From positions 8,625 through 72,624 of the forward strand of contig JAEZGY010000019.1 in assembly GCA_023416695.1 (NCBI GenBank): DNA of 64,000 nt, written 5' to 3'. A program made the position numbers and the translations under genes. Within the stretch, counting starts at the first letter, position 1, and each line of letters begins with the position of its first letter. Below are positions 1 to 7,807 of this stretch, piece after piece. The stretch comes from Bacillota bacterium. GTDB taxonomy: Bacteria; Bacillota; Clostridia; Lachnospirales; Lachnospiraceae. The notes under the pieces were generated by a model. The model did no database searches, was not told where the DNA came from, and saw only the letters and a program-made list of their open reading frames with translations.

Positions 1-600
1 ACCTGGATCACCTTCGTCTGCATTACAGCAAACATATTTCTGATCCGCATCATTGCCTTTAGCAAATTTCCACTTCAAACCAGTAGGGAAACCGCCGCCT
101 CCACGGCCACGTAAACCACTATCAATTAATGTTTGGATAACGTCATCTGGTGTCATAGTGGTAAGAACCTTACCAAGAGCTTCATATCCGTTTGTTCCTA
201 TGTACTCATCAATGCTTTCTGGGTTAATAACACCACAGTTACGTAATGCAATACGATGTTGTCTTTTATAGAAGTCTGTCTCAGCAAGGGATTTTACTTC
301 ACCCTCAGCAGTAACAGTTTCATTATAAAGAAGACGTTTAACAATACGACCTTTTAATAAATGTTCTGTAACGATTTCTGGAATATCCTCTAATTTTACC
401 ATGGAGTAGAATGCTGCTTCAGGATATACAATCATAATTGGTCCTAATGCGCAAAGTCCATGACATCCGGTTTGTACCACAGAAACCTCATCTTTAAGAC
501 CCTGTTTCTCTATTTCAGCTTGTAATGTTTTGATGATTTCAACACTTCCAGAGGAAGTACATCCGGTACCACCACAAACTAATACGTGTGAACGATACAT
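1..600 (-). CDS. hndC: NADP-reducing/bifurcating hydrogenase subunit HndC (NuoF-like), 5' part
   Basis: Only the first 200 codons are in the window; the gene continues past the left edge. The N-terminal ~95 residues form a thioredoxin-like 2Fe-2S domain (CGGTGC, then CHGLC). The NuoF flavoprotein domain follows, with the FMN/NADH-site motif GRGGGGFPTG near residue 170 and CNADEGDPG at the edge. In the family this subunit binds FMN and NAD(P)H and exchanges electrons with the [FeFe] catalytic subunit, usually encoded next. The ATG at 598-600 follows a GGAGG site and lies 17 bp after hndB, so the two are co-transcribed. Whether it uses NAD or NADP, and whether it bifurcates with ferredoxin, cannot be read from this fragment. 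Confidence 0.9.
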   Translation of the reverse strand, partial: MYRSHVLVCGGTGCTSSGSVEIIKTLQAEIEKQGLKDEVSVVQTGCHGLCALGPIMIVYPEAAFYSMVKLEDIPEIVTEHLLKGRIVKRLLYNETVTAEGEVKSLAETDFYKRQHRIALRNCGVINPESIDEYIGTNGYEALGKVLTTMTPDDVIQTLIDSGLRGRGGGGFPTGLKWKFAKGNDADQKYVCCNADEGDPG

Positions 601-617
601 GCTTTATCCTCCTTCAC

Positions 618-989
618 TTATTTCAAAATTGCGGATATCGTATAGTCTGCGACTACATGACCGCGAATAAGATGTTGTTCCACTACTTCAAGTGCTTTTT
701 CTGGTGTCATTTTTACATAAGTAACTTTCTCTTTACCTGGTTCCATGATTTCTACAATTGGCTCATACTGGCATAATCCAATACATCCAGTTTGTGTAAC
801 TACAATGTTGTCTAACCCTTTAGATAACACTGCATCGGATAGAGTATTTAGAACAGGTCTTGCACCACTTGCTATACCACAGGTAGCCATACCAACAACA
901 ACTCTTGTTTGAGTGTCGCTTTCGGATCTCAGCCCTACTTGACCCTGCATTTTCTCACGAATCGCTTTAAGCTCTTCTAAAGATTTCAT
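618..989 (-). CDS. hndB: 2Fe-2S ferredoxin-domain hydrogenase subunit HndB-like
   Basis: This 123-residue protein has a thioredoxin-fold 2Fe-2S domain: a first Cys in MATCGIASGA and a second cluster in TQTGCIGLCQYEP. The length and order between HndA- and HndC-like genes match the HndB/HydC-side small subunit of NAD(P)-linked [FeFe] hydrogenases, which carries electrons between flavin and iron-sulfur centres. The first half-site is CGIASGA rather than the usual C-x4-C, so one ligand position is unclear. A GGAGG site precedes the ATG at 989. It is the middle gene of a minus-strand operon, 52 bp after the ATPase gene. Confidence 0.88.
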   Translation of the reverse strand: MKSLEELKAIREKMQGQVGLRSESDTQTRVVVGMATCGIASGARPVLNTLSDAVLSKGLDNIVVTQTGCIGLCQYEPIVEIMEPGKEKVTYVKMTPEKALEVVEQHLIRGHVVADYTISAILK

Positions 990-1041
990 AGAAAATACCT
1001 CCTAATTTAATATTAAAACTTTCCTCGAAGCAGCGACCTTT

Positions 1042-1602
1042 CTAATAAATAGTAAGGTCACCATCGACTTCTTTTTTGTTCTCTACCAGATATTCCTTCA
1101 CATAGGAGGATATCTCTCTAGAGTTAAATGGAATGTCTCCAATGATTTCTCGAAACTCTCTTGTGTCTAATATAAACTCTCTTTCGTTGACACGATAGCT
1201 ATAGACTAAATCTATATTTGAATTAAATGTAATTAGAGTATGTATCGTACTTGAGATATCGCCTAATGGCATCCTGTCTATATGTGAATAGCCAAAAGTA
1301 GCAAGTACACTGGTTCCTTTTCCAGGAGTAGACGTGATGGAGAAGCTTCCGCCAGAGGCTTCAGCAACTAACTTGAAAAATGGAACTCCAAGGCCAACTT
1401 TTCTGGTTGTTCTGGTGGTGAAGAAAGGGTCTTCCACCTGCTTAAGTTGCTCAGCAGTCATGCCTTTACCATCATCTTCAATCAGAATGGTCATGATATC
1501 GTTATATGTGTCGATTGTTATTTTTATGACAATCAAAGACGCGTTGGCACGAACCGAATTGTTTGCCACATCTAATACATTAAGAGAAAGTTCGGGCATC
1601 AT
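1042..1602 (-). CDS. stand-alone GHKL (HATPase_c) protein in the hydrogenase operon
   Basis: This 186-residue protein has the GHKL ATP-binding fold: N-box DVANNSVRAN near residues 11-20, G1 box EDDGKGM near 42-48, an FFTTR ATP-lid segment and a second glycine box SITSTPGKGTS. There is no histidine-phosphotransfer domain, membrane segment or receiver, so it is not a complete sensor kinase. About 70 C-terminal residues match no domain I recognise. Its start overlaps the hndA stop (TAATG), implying translational coupling. The position between hndA and hndB suggests a protein-kinase or anti-sigma-like role in controlling the hydrogenase, which is inference. Confidence 0.85.
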   Translation of the reverse strand: MMPELSLNVLDVANNSVRANASLIVIKITIDTYNDIMTILIEDDGKGMTAEQLKQVEDPFFTTRTTRKVGLGVPFFKLVAEASGGSFSITSTPGKGTSVLATFGYSHIDRMPLGDISSTIHTLITFNSNIDLVYSYRVNEREFILDTREFREIIGDIPFNSREISSYVKEYLVENKKEVDGDLTIY

Positions 1603-2099
1603 TAGTCTGTATATTTAGCGAGGATGCCATCAACATCATCTACTGTTAGACGTCCATAAACATCATCATTTACAGTGAGAACTGGTGCTAAACCACATGC
1701 ACCGATACAACGGCATGCATCTAATGAAAACTTACCATCTGGTGTGCATTCGCCACCTTGGATTCCTAACTTCTCAGCTAGTTTGTCAAAAATGTCTCCA
1801 GAACCCTTTACATAGCATGCGGTACCTAGACAGACAGAAATCTGATATTTACCCTTTGGATTAAGTGAGAATTGTGAGTAAAAGGTTACAACTCCGTAAA
1901 TCTTCTCCAATGGAATATCCATCTCATTGGAAATTATGGTTTGCACTTCAATTGGAAGATAGCCATAAATTCCTTGTGCTTGTTGAAGAACAGGCATAAG
2001 AGCTCCCTTGTCATCTTTGTGCGCAGCAATGACTTTTAATAGTTCTGCCTCTTGCTCTTTGGTTCCTGCAAAAGGAATAGTGCTCGTTTTAGAACCCAT
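1602..2099 (-). CDS. hndA: hydrogenase subunit HndA (NuoE-like 24 kDa, 2Fe-2S)
   Basis: This 165-residue protein is full length for the NuoE/24 kDa family. The N-terminal helical part (QAQGIYGYLPIEV) precedes a thioredoxin-like domain with the four expected cysteines: CLGTAC, then CRCIGACG about 40 residues later. These bind one [2Fe-2S] cluster passing electrons to or from the NuoF-like subunit. It is the first gene of the minus-strand operon. An AGGAGG-type site lies just upstream of the ATG at 2099, and a candidate promoter sits about 90 bp upstream. NCBI-style names would be HndA, HydC or NuoE. Confidence 0.93.
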   Translation of the reverse strand: MGSKTSTIPFAGTKEQEAELLKVIAAHKDDKGALMPVLQQAQGIYGYLPIEVQTIISNEMDIPLEKIYGVVTFYSQFSLNPKGKYQISVCLGTACYVKGSGDIFDKLAEKLGIQGGECTPDGKFSLDACRCIGACGLAPVLTVNDDVYGRLTVDDVDGILAKYTD

Positions 2100-2187
2100 T
2101 ATCTTTACCTCCTTGAAATATTTATATTACAACTGGGAGTGAATATTTCCCAGTGTAGCTAAACGTAAAGCCCATACACGCATTATG

Positions 2188-2216
2188 ATTATAGCACATA
2201 AAAAATGAGAAATCTA
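2188..2216 (-). promoter_or_regulatory. candidate sigma-A promoter of the hnd operon
   Basis: Read on the minus strand, a perfect TATAAT (plus positions 2188-2193) lies 17 bp from a poor -35 (TAGATT, 2211-2216). The weak -35 suggests an activator or that the real promoter is elsewhere. It sits in the 354-bp divergent region 2100-2453. Confidence 0.4.
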
Positions 2217-2341
2217 CATATAAGTCTGTGTACTAAAAAAAGAACAGTAGCATATTATACAAAAAATATATTGATTAATAAGACAATAATGTCAGTTTAG
2301 CGATTGATATGTATAATCATGGTAATGGTCTGTGGCGTCTA

Positions 2342-2370
2342 TTGAAAAAAAGTTGGCGTAATGATATACT
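2342..2370 (+). promoter_or_regulatory. candidate sigma-A promoter of the H2-sensor operon
   Basis: TTGAAA (2342-2347) and TATACT (2365-2370) are separated by 17 bp. A second TATACT lies at 2385-2390 without a good -35. The start codon at 2454 leaves a leader of about 75 nt. Nothing else with recognisable structure was seen between 2217 and 2341. Confidence 0.5.
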
Positions 2371-2453
2371 TTTTGTGGATAGTATATACTGGAGATGGTG
2401 TGTAAAGCTGGGGATTGTTAAAAATGAAACATAATATTGAAGGAGGACATAGA

Positions 2454-2816
2454 ATGACAGTAAGAGATATTTGTGACATATTAGGAGCAAGGGTAATTAG
2501 CGGTGAGGATTTTGTGGATAAGGATGTGCATACTGCTTGTGGCTCTGATATGATGAGTGATGTACTGGCATTTGTAAAGGATCAGTCTGTATTACTGACA
2601 GGCTTATGTAACCCTCAAGTAATTCGTACAGCAGAAATGATGGATATCGTCTGTATTGTTTTTGTTCGTGGAAAGCAGCCAGATGAGAATATGATTGAGC
2701 TAGCCAATGACTGTGGCATTGCATTACTGTCTACGGGGCACAGAATGTTTTCTGCTTGTGGACTGCTTTATGAAAATGGACTTCGTGGAGGTGCACCCTA
2801 TGAGCGACATAATTAA
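2454..2816 (+). CDS. DRTGG domain protein, first gene of sensor operon
   Basis: A 120-residue protein with a single DRTGG-type alpha/beta domain (MTVRDICDILGARVISGEDF at the N terminus). The start at 2454 is preceded by GGAGGA at an 8-nt spacing and fits the family start; an in-frame ATG at 2424 lacks such a site. DRTGG domains are of unknown biochemical role; they occur in phosphotransacetylase and hydrogenase-linked clusters. The end overlaps the next gene by 17 bp. It is related in length and fold to the gene at 4567-4902, suggesting duplication within the cluster. Confidence 0.82.
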   Translation: MTVRDICDILGARVISGEDFVDKDVHTACGSDMMSDVLAFVKDQSVLLTGLCNPQVIRTAEMMDIVCIVFVRGKQPDENMIELANDCGIALLSTGHRMFSACGLLYENGLRGGAPYERHN

Positions 2817-3228
2817 ATTACATTACACTATTTCTTCAGAGGACTTTACACGGGCTGGGGAGGCGTCTAGTGATGTGAAAGCAAAGCTTAAGCAGATGGG
2901 CTTTCCTCCTGATGTCATAAGAAAAGTGGCAATCGCCATGTACGAAGGTGAGATTAATATGGTAATTCATGCCGATGGAGGTACCATTGAGGTAGAGATA
3001 TCTCCAAAGGAAATATGTATGGTACTTAGAGATAAAGGGCCTGGAATACCTGATGTGGATTTAGCTATGCAAGCAGGATACTCAACAGCACCAGATAATA
3101 TCAGAAGTCTTGGATTTGGAGCAGGTATGGGGCTTCCTAATATGAAAAAGTACTCCAGTGATATGACAATTGAAACAGAGCTTGGAGTAGGTACTACCGT
3201 TAAAATGAAAGTGTTTCCTGACAACTAA
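2800..3228 (+). CDS. anti-sigma-factor-like GHKL serine kinase
   Basis: A 142-residue single-domain GHKL ATPase resembling SpoIIAB/RsbW. Visible motifs are an N-box region around YEGEINMVIHA, a G1 box LRDKGPGIPD, a GFGAGMGLPNMKK lid segment and a final GVGTTVKM box. The start at 2800 follows GGAGGTG (about 2787-2793) and begins MSDIIKLHY; a longer in-frame start at 2707 lies wholly inside the previous gene and has no good ribosome site. In known partner-switch systems such proteins phosphorylate a STAS antagonist or bind a sigma factor. No STAS gene is visible here, so the target is unknown. Confidence 0.85.
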   Translation: MSDIIKLHYTISSEDFTRAGEASSDVKAKLKQMGFPPDVIRKVAIAMYEGEINMVIHADGGTIEVEISPKEICMVLRDKGPGIPDVDLAMQAGYSTAPDNIRSLGFGAGMGLPNMKKYSSDMTIETELGVGTTVKMKVFPDN

Positions 3229-3274
3229 GTTTATACATAGAGATTGACAGCATATATGCTGAAAGGAGAAAGGA

Positions 3275-4555
3275 ATGGATAAGTTTTTTACATCAGTTCG
3301 TCTGGATCCGGATAAATGTAAGGGATGCATTAACTGTATTAAGCGTTGTCCTACGGAAGCTATCCGCGTGCATAATGGAAAAGCGCAGATTACAAAGGAA
3401 TTCTGTATAGATTGTGGCGAATGTATTCGTATCTGTCCGCATCATGCTAAATTGGCTTATTATGATAGTATTAGTGTACTTCATAATTATGAGTATACAG
3501 TGGCTCTTCCAGCTCCTTCCCTCTACGCTCAATTTAATAACCTAGACGATGTCAACATTGTGTTGACCGCGCTAAAGAAAATGGGGTTTGATGATGTATA
3601 TGAGGTAAGTGGTGCAGCTGAATTGGTTTCTCAAATATCCAGAAAGTATGTTGAAGAACATAAAGAGCAGTGGCCTATTATTAGTACCGCCTGCCCTTCT
3701 GTGGTACGACTAATTCGAGTAAGATTTCCTAACTTAATAGAGCATCTACTTCCAGTCAGTGCTCCTGTAGACTTAGCAGCTTCCATAGCTAGACAACAAG
3801 CAATGGAGAAGACAGGGCTTCCAAGTGAGAAAATAGGGATTATATTTATTTCCCCATGTCCTGCTAAGGTAACTGCCATGAAGTCTCCTCTTGGTGCCGA
3901 AAAAAGTGAGCTAGACGCAGTTCTTGCTATTAAAGAGGTCTACCCATCTCTTATTCATTATATGAAGGAAAGTGTAGATGACGTAGAAGAACTTGCCATT
4001 TCCGGTAAAATAGGTATCTCCTGGGGAAGTACAGGTGGCGAAGCTGGAGGACTGTTGACAGACAGTTATCTAGCAGCAGATGGAATTGAGAATGTCATTC
4101 GTGTTTTAGAAGATATGGAGGATCAGAAGTTTGGTAATCTTGAGTTTATTGAGCTGAATGCCTGCAGTGGCGGATGTGTAGGAGGAGTTCTTACGGTCGA
4201 AAATCCATATGTGGCAAAGGTTAAGTTAAAGAGATTACGTAAATATATGCCTGTAGCTTGTGCAAGGTTAAATACTCCTGCTCCTAAAGATGCTTTCTGG
4301 AGTAGAGATGTTCAGTATGAACCAGTATTTAAGCTAGGGGCAAACTTAGAAGAGAGTATTGCAAATGTGGCAAAGGTAGAAGAACTGTTGCAAATTTTCC
4401 CAGGTCTAGATTGTGGTTCCTGTGGGGCTCCTACCTGTAGGGCTTTGGCAGAGGATATAGTTCGTGGAGTAGCCAAAGAGAAGGATTGTATTCATATATT
4501 AAAGAAGTTTATTCATCAGTTATCCGATGAGATTAGTAAGTTAGACGACCAATAG
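3275..4555 (+). CDS. [FeFe]-hydrogenase-like protein lacking proton-transfer Cys
   Basis: 426 residues. Residues 14-56 hold two [4Fe-4S] motifs (CKGCINCIKRC, CIDCGECIRIC). The H-cluster domain follows with L1 STACPS (Cys140), L2 SPCPAK (Cys195) and L3 NACSGGC (Cys297, Cys301), so all four cubane ligands are present. The usual TSCCP is TACP, with Ala139 where active enzymes carry the proton-transfer Cys. Residues 380-405 carry a further four-cysteine Fe-S motif (CGSCGAPTC...C). It is shorter than catalytic enzymes and resembles putative sensory hydrogenases (groups C/D). It probably binds an H-cluster and reports H2 or redox state rather than turning over H2 fast; this is inference. It lies 46 bp after the ATPase gene. 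Confidence 0.88.
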   Translation: MDKFFTSVRLDPDKCKGCINCIKRCPTEAIRVHNGKAQITKEFCIDCGECIRICPHHAKLAYYDSISVLHNYEYTVALPAPSLYAQFNNLDDVNIVLTALKKMGFDDVYEVSGAAELVSQISRKYVEEHKEQWPIISTACPSVVRLIRVRFPNLIEHLLPVSAPVDLAASIARQQAMEKTGLPSEKIGIIFISPCPAKVTAMKSPLGAEKSELDAVLAIKEVYPSLIHYMKESVDDVEELAISGKIGISWGSTGGEAGGLLTDSYLAADGIENVIRVLEDMEDQKFGNLEFIELNACSGGCVGGVLTVENPYVAKVKLKRLRKYMPVACARLNTPAPKDAFWSRDVQYEPVFKLGANLEESIANVAKVEELLQIFPGLDCGSCGAPTCRALAEDIVRGVAKEKDCIHILKKFIHQLSDEISKLDDQ

Positions 4556-4566
4556 GAGGAAATAAC

Positions 4567-4902
4567 ATGACAGTTGCAGAGCTTCTTAAACTGAACATAT
4601 TTAAAGTAATCAATAAAGAGGGAGATACCGAGAAAGCCATTACCGTTCCATATTGTTGTGATTTGCTTAGTATTGCAATGAGTAAGTCACCAGCCGGAGC
4701 AGCGTGGGTAACTGTAATGGGCAATGTAAATACACTGGCAGTGGCATCTTTAACCGAGGCTAGTGTAGTGATTCTGGCAGAGGGTGTGGAACTAGATGAA
4801 GCGCTAGTAAATAAAGCGAAGGAGCAGAGTATTATCGTTCTAGCAACAGACCAACCAATCTATGACACCGCCCGCCGGATTGAAGAGCTTTTAAATGCTT
4901 AA
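4567..4902 (+). CDS. second DRTGG domain protein
   Basis: A 111-residue DRTGG-type protein beginning MTVAELLKL, preceded by AGGAGG at 4555-4560 with 6-nt spacing. Ordered features are a helix-strand start, a central glycine/alanine-rich segment (MSKSPAGAAWVTVMGN) and a C-terminal helix. It follows the hydrogenase-like gene by 11 bp and overlaps the PHP gene by 8 bp, so it is in the same operon. It is a likely paralogue of 2454-2816. A ligand-binding or adaptor role is plausible, but nothing in the sequence fixes it. Confidence 0.8.
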   Translation: MTVAELLKLNIFKVINKEGDTEKAITVPYCCDLLSIAMSKSPAGAAWVTVMGNVNTLAVASLTEASVVILAEGVELDEALVNKAKEQSIIVLATDQPIYDTARRIEELLNA

Positions 4903-5617
4903 GTTAGCCTATGATTTACATCTTCATTCTTGCCTGTCTCCTTGTGGAGATCAGGATATGACACCGGCAAATATTGTAGGAATGGCAGTAGTAAATGGTC
5001 TAGATGTGATTGCGGTAACTGACCATAATAGCTGTCGCAATTGCAAGGCAGTACTTCATTGGGCAAATCATTATGGAATCCTTGCAGTGCCAGGAATGGA
5101 ATTAACCACTGAGGAAGAGGTACACGTTGTTTGCTTATTTCCAGAGCTTAAGAAGGCCATGGAGTTTGACTCCCTGGTTTATAGTAAATTAAATTTGTTT
5201 CCTAACAAGGAGGAGATTTTTGGGCCACAGTTACTGTGTAATGAAGAAGATCAGATCATTGGACATGAGAGTAATCTCTTGATTCAAAGTACTAGAATCT
5301 CTTTTGATGAAGTCCAGGATTTGGTGGAGCAGTACGAGGGTGTCATGATACCCGCCCATATCGATAAGAATAGCCACAGTTTGCTATATAACTTGGGTTT
5401 TATACCAATGGATAGTCATTTTACGGTAGTAGAGATTAAGGATGAAAGTAAGGATGAGGAGTTGTGTATGTTACATCCTTATTTAAAGAATTGTAAAATT
5501 CTTCACAATTCCGATGCCCATTATCTTAAGGATATGAAAGAGGCAGGGCATTATCTAGAGGTAGAGGAAAAAACAGCAGCAGCAGTGATTAAGGCATTAA
5601 AGGGTGTAACAGGATAA
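4895..5617 (+). CDS. PHP-domain metallo-phosphoesterase family protein
   Basis: A 240-residue PHP protein. Metal-binding motifs seen are DLHLHS (residues 6-11), a glutamate in GMELTTEEE, DHN at about 43-45, PAHID in the middle and NSDAHY near 204. The family hydrolyses phosphoesters with two or three metal ions; members in hydrogenase-linked clusters have no assigned substrate. The ATG overlaps the preceding stop by 8 bp. The coding end forms the left arm of a strong terminator, so this gene closes the first transcription unit of the sensor cluster. Confidence 0.85.
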   Translation: MLKLAYDLHLHSCLSPCGDQDMTPANIVGMAVVNGLDVIAVTDHNSCRNCKAVLHWANHYGILAVPGMELTTEEEVHVVCLFPELKKAMEFDSLVYSKLNLFPNKEEIFGPQLLCNEEDQIIGHESNLLIQSTRISFDEVQDLVEQYEGVMIPAHIDKNSHSLLYNLGFIPMDSHFTVVEIKDESKDEELCMLHPYLKNCKILHNSDAHYLKDMKEAGHYLEVEEKTAAAVIKALKGVTG

Positions 5618-5640
5618 AAGGTTACACCCTTTATTTTTTG
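5599..5640 (+). terminator. rho-independent terminator overlapping the PHP stop codon
   Basis: Perfect 12-bp stem AAAGGGTGTAAC / GTTACACCCTTT with a 10-nt loop and a following ATTTTTT run. The left arm lies within the last codons of the PHP gene. It separates the first half of the sensor cluster from the genes starting at 5749. Confidence 0.9.
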
Positions 5641-5748
5641 TGTCTAAAAATGTATTACTTTGTATACAATAGCAATCCGTTCTTTATTTTCATGTCAAAG
5701 TGTGATAAAATATTAACAAACCAGTGTAATTGGATGGGAGGTGTTTTA

Positions 5749-5991
5749 GTGGAGATTACTGTATGTATAGGGAGTTCATGTCATTTGAAAGGCTCTAGAG
5801 AAATTGTAAAGAAGCTGCAGGAGTTAGTGGAAAAGGAGTCTTTACAAGGACAGGTAGAGTTGAATGGCTCATTCTGTATTGGGCAGTGTGTCAATGGAGT
5901 TTGTGTAAAAGTAGATGGTGAGGTTTATTCTTTATCACCAGAGGATACCGAAAACTTTTTTCAGGAACAAGTACTTAGGAGGCTTGTATAA
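5749..5991 (+). CDS. small 2Fe-2S thioredoxin-like ferredoxin protein
   Basis: An 80-residue protein read from GTG at 5749, which has GGAGGTG 5 nt upstream; upstream in-frame ATGs have no ribosome site and would add a non-conserved hydrophobic stretch. Cysteines fit the NuoE-type 2Fe-2S pattern: CIGSSC near the N terminus and CIGQCVNGVC later. The size equals the isolated ferredoxin domain of HndB/HndC. The stop overlaps the next start (TAATG), so it is translationally coupled to the PAS hydrogenase and may be its electron partner. Confidence 0.85.
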   Translation: MEITVCIGSSCHLKGSREIVKKLQELVEKESLQGQVELNGSFCIGQCVNGVCVKVDGEVYSLSPEDTENFFQEQVLRRLV

Positions 5992-7769
5992 TGAATGTGA
6001 TTGGCTTTAAGGAAGCACAGTGTAAAAACTGCTATAAATGCGTAAGAATCTGTGAAGTGAAAGCAATAGTAGTGAAGGACCAACAGGCTCAGATTCTAGA
6101 TGATAAATGTATTTTATGTGGCCATTGTTTAGATGCTTGTCCACAAAATGCAAAGACTTTAATTAGCGATTTAGATAGGGTAAAAGAGTACATAAAGAGT
6201 GGTAAAAAAACCATTATTTCTTTGGCACCGTCATATCTTGGGATCATGCACTTTGAAAAACCTGGCCAGGTGGTAAAAGCCTTAAAACAATTAGGGTTTT
6301 ATCAAGTTAGAGAGACTTCGGAGGGGGCTGCTTTTGTGACCCTTGAATACCAGAAGTTACTTGAGGAAGGCAGTATGCGTAATATTATTACTACCTGCTG
6401 TCCAAGTGCCAACGATCTTATAGAGATCTATTTTCCAAGTCTGACTCGGTATATGGCTCCCGTTGTTTCTCCAATGGTTGCCCATGGAAGGCTTATTAAG
6501 CAGGAACTAGGAGAAGATGTCAAAGTAGTATTTTTAGGACCTTGTATAGCGAAGAAGAGAGAAGCCCTCTCTGATATAAGAGTAAGTGGGGCGGTAGATG
6601 CAGTCATTAATTTTACAGAATTAGAGGACTGGTTAAAGGAAGAAAATATTAAGATGGAGACCCTTGAAGAAGAGGCGCTAGATAATCCTAGCCCAGAGGT
6701 GAATCGGCTCTATCCAATTACCAGTGGTATCATATCCTCAGTAATAGCTAACGGTGGGGAGGATCATTATCGTAAGTTCTATGTTCATGGAATCAATAAC
6801 TGTATGGAGCTATTAAGAAGTATGGAAAAAGGCGAGATCAGTGACTCTTTTATTGAATTCAATGTATGTAATGGGGGCTGTATTAAAGGTCCAGCAGTGG
6901 ATACCTCAGGAATATCACGTTTTAAAGTAAAGCTTGATATGGAAGAGAGTATCTCAAAAAAACAAGTAGAGAATGAGGAGTATTTTACACAGGAGAATCT
7001 AAGACTATATAAGGAATTCTTTCCTCGTAGGAATCATGACCCTATACCAAGCGATGTTGAGATCAGAGACATTCTTAAGAAGATAGGGAAGGTAGATGCT
7101 TCCCATGAGCTCAATTGTGGGGCTTGTGGTTACAGCTCATGTAAAGAGAAGGCCATTGCTGTCTACCAAGGAAAGGCGGAGCTTAGCATGTGTATTCCTT
7201 ATATGCATGACAAAGCTAGCTCTATGGCTAACGTTGTGTTGGATACCACTCCAAGCGCTATTATTATGGTAGACTCCGACATGAAGATTGTGGAGTACAA
7301 TGTGGCAGCAGAGCACTATTTTCACGTGAATCCAGCAGAGGCGAAACAGAAGTATCTATATGAGATTATAGATCACCAGGATTTTGAATATGTACTTACT
7401 ACTCACAGTAGCCTTTTAGGAAAAAAGGTTACCTATCAAGAGTATGGTATTACAACCCTTCAAAACATTGTGTATGTACCAGACCAAGATGCAGTATTGG
7501 GTATCATGGTGGACATTACCCAGGAGGAAGAGAAGGAGAAGAAAGCTTATCAAGTCAAAATGGAAACCATAGAGATGGCACAGAAGGTAATTGATAAGCA
7601 GATGATGGTTGCCCAGGAAATAGCCGGCTTGTTAGGGGAGACAACAGCAGAGACTAAGGTGACATTAACCAAACTTAGAGACACCATCTTGTATGATGGT
7701 GAGCTTAAGGAAGAGAAGAAAAAGCAACCTGTAGTTTTAACGAACAGAAAGCCAGAAGGCAATGGATAA
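5991..7769 (+). CDS. hydS: PAS-containing sensory [FeFe] hydrogenase (HydS-like)
   Basis: 592 residues. Ferredoxin motifs occupy residues 11-55. The H-cluster domain shows L1 TTCCPS (Cys136/Cys137), L2 GPCIAKK (Cys184) and L3 NVCNGGC (Cys293, Cys297). A further four-Cys motif (CGACGYSSC...C) lies at 376-401, a PAS domain at about 412-505 and a helical tail to 592. There is no kinase or cyclase output. This arrangement is typical of group C putative H2 sensors; unlike the paralogue at 3275 it keeps the double Cys of L1. It probably passes H2 or redox state through the PAS domain to the adjacent PP2C phosphatase, which is inference from order. Confidence 0.9.
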   Translation: MNVIGFKEAQCKNCYKCVRICEVKAIVVKDQQAQILDDKCILCGHCLDACPQNAKTLISDLDRVKEYIKSGKKTIISLAPSYLGIMHFEKPGQVVKALKQLGFYQVRETSEGAAFVTLEYQKLLEEGSMRNIITTCCPSANDLIEIYFPSLTRYMAPVVSPMVAHGRLIKQELGEDVKVVFLGPCIAKKREALSDIRVSGAVDAVINFTELEDWLKEENIKMETLEEEALDNPSPEVNRLYPITSGIISSVIANGGEDHYRKFYVHGINNCMELLRSMEKGEISDSFIEFNVCNGGCIKGPAVDTSGISRFKVKLDMEESISKKQVENEEYFTQENLRLYKEFFPRRNHDPIPSDVEIRDILKKIGKVDASHELNCGACGYSSCKEKAIAVYQGKAELSMCIPYMHDKASSMANVVLDTTPSAIIMVDSDMKIVEYNVAAEHYFHVNPAEAKQKYLYEIIDHQDFEYVLTTHSSLLGKKVTYQEYGITTLQNIVYVPDQDAVLGIMVDITQEEEKEKKAYQVKMETIEMAQKVIDKQMMVAQEIAGLLGETTAETKVTLTKLRDTILYDGELKEEKKKQPVVLTNRKPEGNG

Positions 7770-7807
7770 CAGGATATATTTTAAGAGGCTAGAAAGGTTG
7801 GTTTTCT

